From Acidobacteriota bacterium (GTDB lineage: Bacteria > Acidobacteriota > Terriglobia > Versatilivoradales > Versatilivoraceae): DNA of 64,000 nucleotides. Position 1 is the stretch's first letter; each line of letters begins with the position of its first letter. Under the pieces are notes generated by a model, which was not told where the DNA came from, did no database searches, and saw nothing but the letters and a program-made list of their open reading frames with translations. Of this stretch, positions 61,857-64,000 are shown one piece after another. A program made the position numbers and the translations under genes. The stretch spans positions 1 to 64,000 of the forward strand of contig JAPPDF010000067.1 in the NCBI GenBank assembly GCA_028875575.1. The letters run 5' to 3'.

Positions 61857-63053
61857 ATGACGCTTCCCAGACGCCCCCCGCAACGCAAGCCCCGCAGCCG
61901 TCATCCCGACAACGCGCTCACGCCCCTCTTTGTCCGCAGCGTGAGCCAGTCCGGACGCTATTGTGACGGCCAAGGGCTCTATCTCGATGTGCGTTCCTCA
62001 GGCAGCCGGGGCTGGATTCAGCGCCTCACCATCCGTGGCCGCCGCGCTGAGCTCGGACTGGGCGGATTCCCCCTGGTCTCGCTGAAGGAAGCCCGGGAGA
62101 AGGCGCTCGCCAACCGAAAGCTGGCCCGCGAAGGCGGCGATCCCCTCTCGGAGAAGCGGCGCAACGAGTCAACCCCCACCTTCGCCGAGGCGACCTACCA
62201 GGTCTACAACCAACTGCGGCCGGGCTGGCGGTCCCCTCAGCATGCTCAGTTGTGGCTGAGCAGCCTGGAGCGCTACGCTCTGCCCCGCATCGGCGGGATG
62301 CCGGTTTCCGAGGTAAGCAGTGCCGACGTGATCGGGATTCTGGCTCCGATCTGGCACGAGACGCCGCCCACGGCCCGGAAGCTGCGCCAGCGCATCCGCG
62401 CGGTCATGGAGTGGGCGGTGGCGATGGATCTTCGGCCCGACAACCCCTGCGACCGGATCGGCCCGGTGCTGGGAGCGCAGGGCAACGGGGTGAGCCACAG
62501 GCGGGCCTTGCCGCATCGGGAGGTGGCCGCGGCGATTGAGACGGTGCGGGCGTCGAGGGTGAGGCCGGTGGTGAAGCTGGCTTTCGAGTTTCTGGTGCTG
62601 ACGGCGGCACGCTCCGGGGAGGTTAGCGGGGCGGTCTGGACCGAGATGGACTGCGACCAGGGCGTGTGGAGCATCCCGGCCCCGCGCACCAAGGGGAATC
62701 GCGAACACCGGGTCCCGCTGTGCTGTCGTGCCCTGGGGATCCTGGAGGAGGCGCGGGCAATCGGTCGCGGCAGTCCGCTGGTGTTTCCGAGCCGGAGGGG
62801 CAAGCCGTTCGCGACCAAGACGCTGTCGGAACTGCTCGGGGAGCTGAAGATCGCGGCGGTGCCCCATGGCTTCCGGTCAAGCTTTCGGGACTGGGCGGCC
62901 GAGGAGACGGATCATCCTCGCGAAGTGGCGGAGGCTGCGCTGGCGCACAAGGCCCGCAGCCAGATCGAGGCGGCCTACCGCCGCTCGGACCTGTTCGAGC
63001 GCCGGCGCCGGCTCATGGATGATTGGGCCGGCTACCTGGCCGGCCCGAGTTGA
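61857..63053 (+). CDS. Tyrosine-type integrase (DUF4102 N-terminus)
   Basis: 398-residue site-specific recombinase. The N-terminal region resembles the DUF4102 arm-binding domain: YCDGQGLYLDVRSSGSRGWIQRLTIRGRR, then LGLGGFPLVSLKEAREKA. The catalytic residues follow the tyrosine-recombinase order: Arg in TAARSGEV near 268, His-x-x-Arg in PHGFRSSF near 340, His in ALAHKARS near 366, and the nucleophilic Tyr in AAYRRSD near 379. ATG at 61857 is preferred because the -10 box lies just before it. It usually integrates elements into tRNA genes, but none is seen here. A nested inverted repeat lies 50 bases downstream. Confidence 0.88.
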   Translation: MTLPRRPPQRKPRSRHPDNALTPLFVRSVSQSGRYCDGQGLYLDVRSSGSRGWIQRLTIRGRRAELGLGGFPLVSLKEAREKALANRKLAREGGDPLSEKRRNESTPTFAEATYQVYNQLRPGWRSPQHAQLWLSSLERYALPRIGGMPVSEVSSADVIGILAPIWHETPPTARKLRQRIRAVMEWAVAMDLRPDNPCDRIGPVLGAQGNGVSHRRALPHREVAAAIETVRASRVRPVVKLAFEFLVLTAARSGEVSGAVWTEMDCDQGVWSIPAPRTKGNREHRVPLCCRALGILEEARAIGRGSPLVFPSRRGKPFATKTLSELLGELKIAAVPHGFRSSFRDWAAEETDHPREVAEAALAHKARSQIEAAYRRSDLFERRRRLMDDWAGYLAGPS

Positions 63054-63104
63054 GGGCCGCAGGCCTCAGCAGCGCTTGATGGCCTTCGCGCCAGGGGATC
63101 TCTG

Positions 63105-63217
63105 TGGTGAGAGCGACCTCCCCTTAAGGGGAGTGTTTGTCGCGCGCCGCTGGAAGCGCCGGTGAACACTCCCCGATGGCGCATCAGCGCCGAAAAAGGT
63201 GGGGTCGCTCTCACCAC
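63105..63217. repeat. Nested inverted repeats behind integrase
   Basis: A perfect 15-base inverted repeat, GTGGTGAGAGCGACC at 63105-63119 and its complement at 63203-63217, encloses a 16-base palindrome CTCCCCTTAAGGGGAG (63119-63134) and a second 10-base stem (GGGGAGTGTT 63129-63138, AACACTCCCC 63166-63175). It may be a terminator-like or attachment-site structure; which of these cannot be told. Between 63218 and 63538 I see no gene. Confidence 0.6.
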
Positions 63218-63538
63218 CAGCACACCTCCCGTACGGCGCGCCGTTTCGTCGGGCGGGAGGGGGACCCGCGAGGCGCAGCCTCGCTTGGCTTTATCGCAGC
63301 AGGTGCGCAGAATCCGTGCCAACCCGCGTCCAATGTGGGTTTCCGGGCACAGCCTGGACCACAACGGGGAGGGCTTCGCCCTCTGAGAGAGAAGCGTTGC
63401 GGTGGTCAAAAGCGTGCGCCACCTGGTGAGCCACCCCCGCTTTGTAAGTGGGCCACCTCTACGACGCCACGTCCTTGACCCCCGGAGGCGGAAATCGTCG
63501 ATCCTTTCGCGGGCGTCGGAGGCCGGGTTTTCCTGCTC

Positions 63539-63769
63539 CTATTGGACGGCCTTCTCCATGACGTCATCGAAGCCGCCATGGCCTTCTACGGTGTCCCAAT
63601 CGGTTTGAGTGATGGCTTGGCGGAACATGAGGGCCTCTTTGTCGTCCTCGGCCATGTCTCCGGCCAGCCAGGGCACTGGCCCGATCGTTGCGGCTTGGGC
63701 ATCCGTCTTCAGGCCGGGAGTCTTTCCATTCCCCTCCCATACGGTCCACCGGCATCCGATGTCTTCCAT
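63539..63769 (-). CDS. Hypothetical small protein
   Basis: 76-residue acidic frame with no low-complexity runs, composition like that of a protein and few rare codons, which makes it more convincing than other short frames here. No family is recognised and no SD precedes the ATG. A second ATG within the frame (MAEDDKEALMFRQAITQ) would give 38 residues. It lies near the integrase and might belong to the same element. Confidence is low. Confidence 0.35.
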   Translation of the reverse strand: MEDIGCRWTVWEGNGKTPGLKTDAQAATIGPVPWLAGDMAEDDKEALMFRQAITQTDWDTVEGHGGFDDVMEKAVQ

Positions 63770-64000
63770 AAGTGTCTGAATAATCAGTCACTTGTCCCGA
63801 TCTAGGGCCTTGACTCAACCGATCCCGACTCGATACGATTGCTGTTGCTTCCACAACCTTGGAGGGGAGGAGGAGGTTGTGAGGGGACCTCACCGCCGGG
63901 GATCGGGACCCACCATGCGGTCGCGTTCTCCGGAAGAGGAGGGAGCGGGTCCAGGCGCGTTTCCTGTCGCGGGGCGGGGACAGCGGGGCCGGTCCGAAAC
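63770..64000. other. Unassigned end of window
   Basis: No gene recognised. CACAACCT at 63852-63859 pairs with AGGTTGTG at 63874-63881, giving a stem of eight with a 14-base loop. The following G-rich sequence continues past the window end. Confidence 0.3.

Noticed and set aside
1-64000. CRISPR arrays, rRNA or tRNA genes
   Set aside because: No spaced direct repeats, no rRNA signature and no tRNA-like T-loop with matching arms was found in intergenic stretches.

Overview
The window is GC-rich, densely coded bacterial DNA, probably from a member of the Acidobacteriota or a near relative in the Planctomycetota/Verrucomicrobiota/Latescibacterota range. I infer this from gene content: two DUF1549/DUF1553 (PSD1) + DUF1501 clusters, several Tat-type Gfo/Idh/MocA and xylose-isomerase-like proteins, an M56/BlaR1-TonB protein paired with a BlaI repressor, an FG-GAP repeat protein, HyuA/HyuB, and many small toxin-antitoxin genes. 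No rRNA, tRNA, CRISPR array or replication origin was seen. SD sequences are strong, and TTG or GTG starts are common.

Layout. 0.4-5.9 kb (+): acyl-CoA ligase, then overlapping hydantoinase/oxoprolinase A and B genes. 5.9-10.2 kb (-): lone Phd antitoxin with a palindromic operator, an exported haem-c/toroid protein, a Gfo/Idh/MocA protein, a compound palindromic repeat and an amidase. 10.3-15.8 kb (+): DMT transporter, PSD1 cytochrome, DUF1501 protein, small coiled-coil protein. 15.9-21.4 kb (-): a tight five-gene catabolic operon (ThDP enzyme, 3-hydroxyacyl-CoA dehydrogenase-like protein, SDR, small membrane protein, Na+/solute symporter). 21.5-31.0 kb: sugar-isomerase-like and oxidoreductase genes interspersed with intact and decayed toxin-antitoxin loci, a D-2-hydroxyacid dehydrogenase, an MFS transporter and a VOC protein. 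31.1-37.0 kb (-): second PSD1/DUF1501 operon led by a PPC-type exported protein. 37.5-43.8 kb (-): an envelope redox/regulatory module (LolA-like protein, BlaI, BlaR1-TonB, ECF sigma remnant, LolA-thioredoxin fusion, thioredoxin lipoprotein). 44.1-50.0 kb (-): DUF3500 protein, then an inositol-type operon (iolD, iolE-like, iolG, HpaI-type aldolase). 50.3-53.6 kb (-): ABC exporter pair and a CtBP-type dehydrogenase. 54.0-61.3 kb: 14-repeat FG-GAP protein, SDR, YceI-like, thioesterase, SMP-30 and TPR proteins. 61.8-63.1 kb (+): tyrosine integrase with nested inverted repeats behind it.

The genes suggest a heterotroph that imports small organic acids or polyols and oxidises them with cytoplasmic and exported dehydrogenases and isomerases. 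The most distinctive parts are the BlaI/BlaR1-thioredoxin module, which has a well-formed promoter/operator and signs of recent domain duplication; the inverted pair of repeats bracketing about 14 kb; and the cluster of decaying toxin-antitoxin genes, where truncated toxins are still readable behind their antitoxins.
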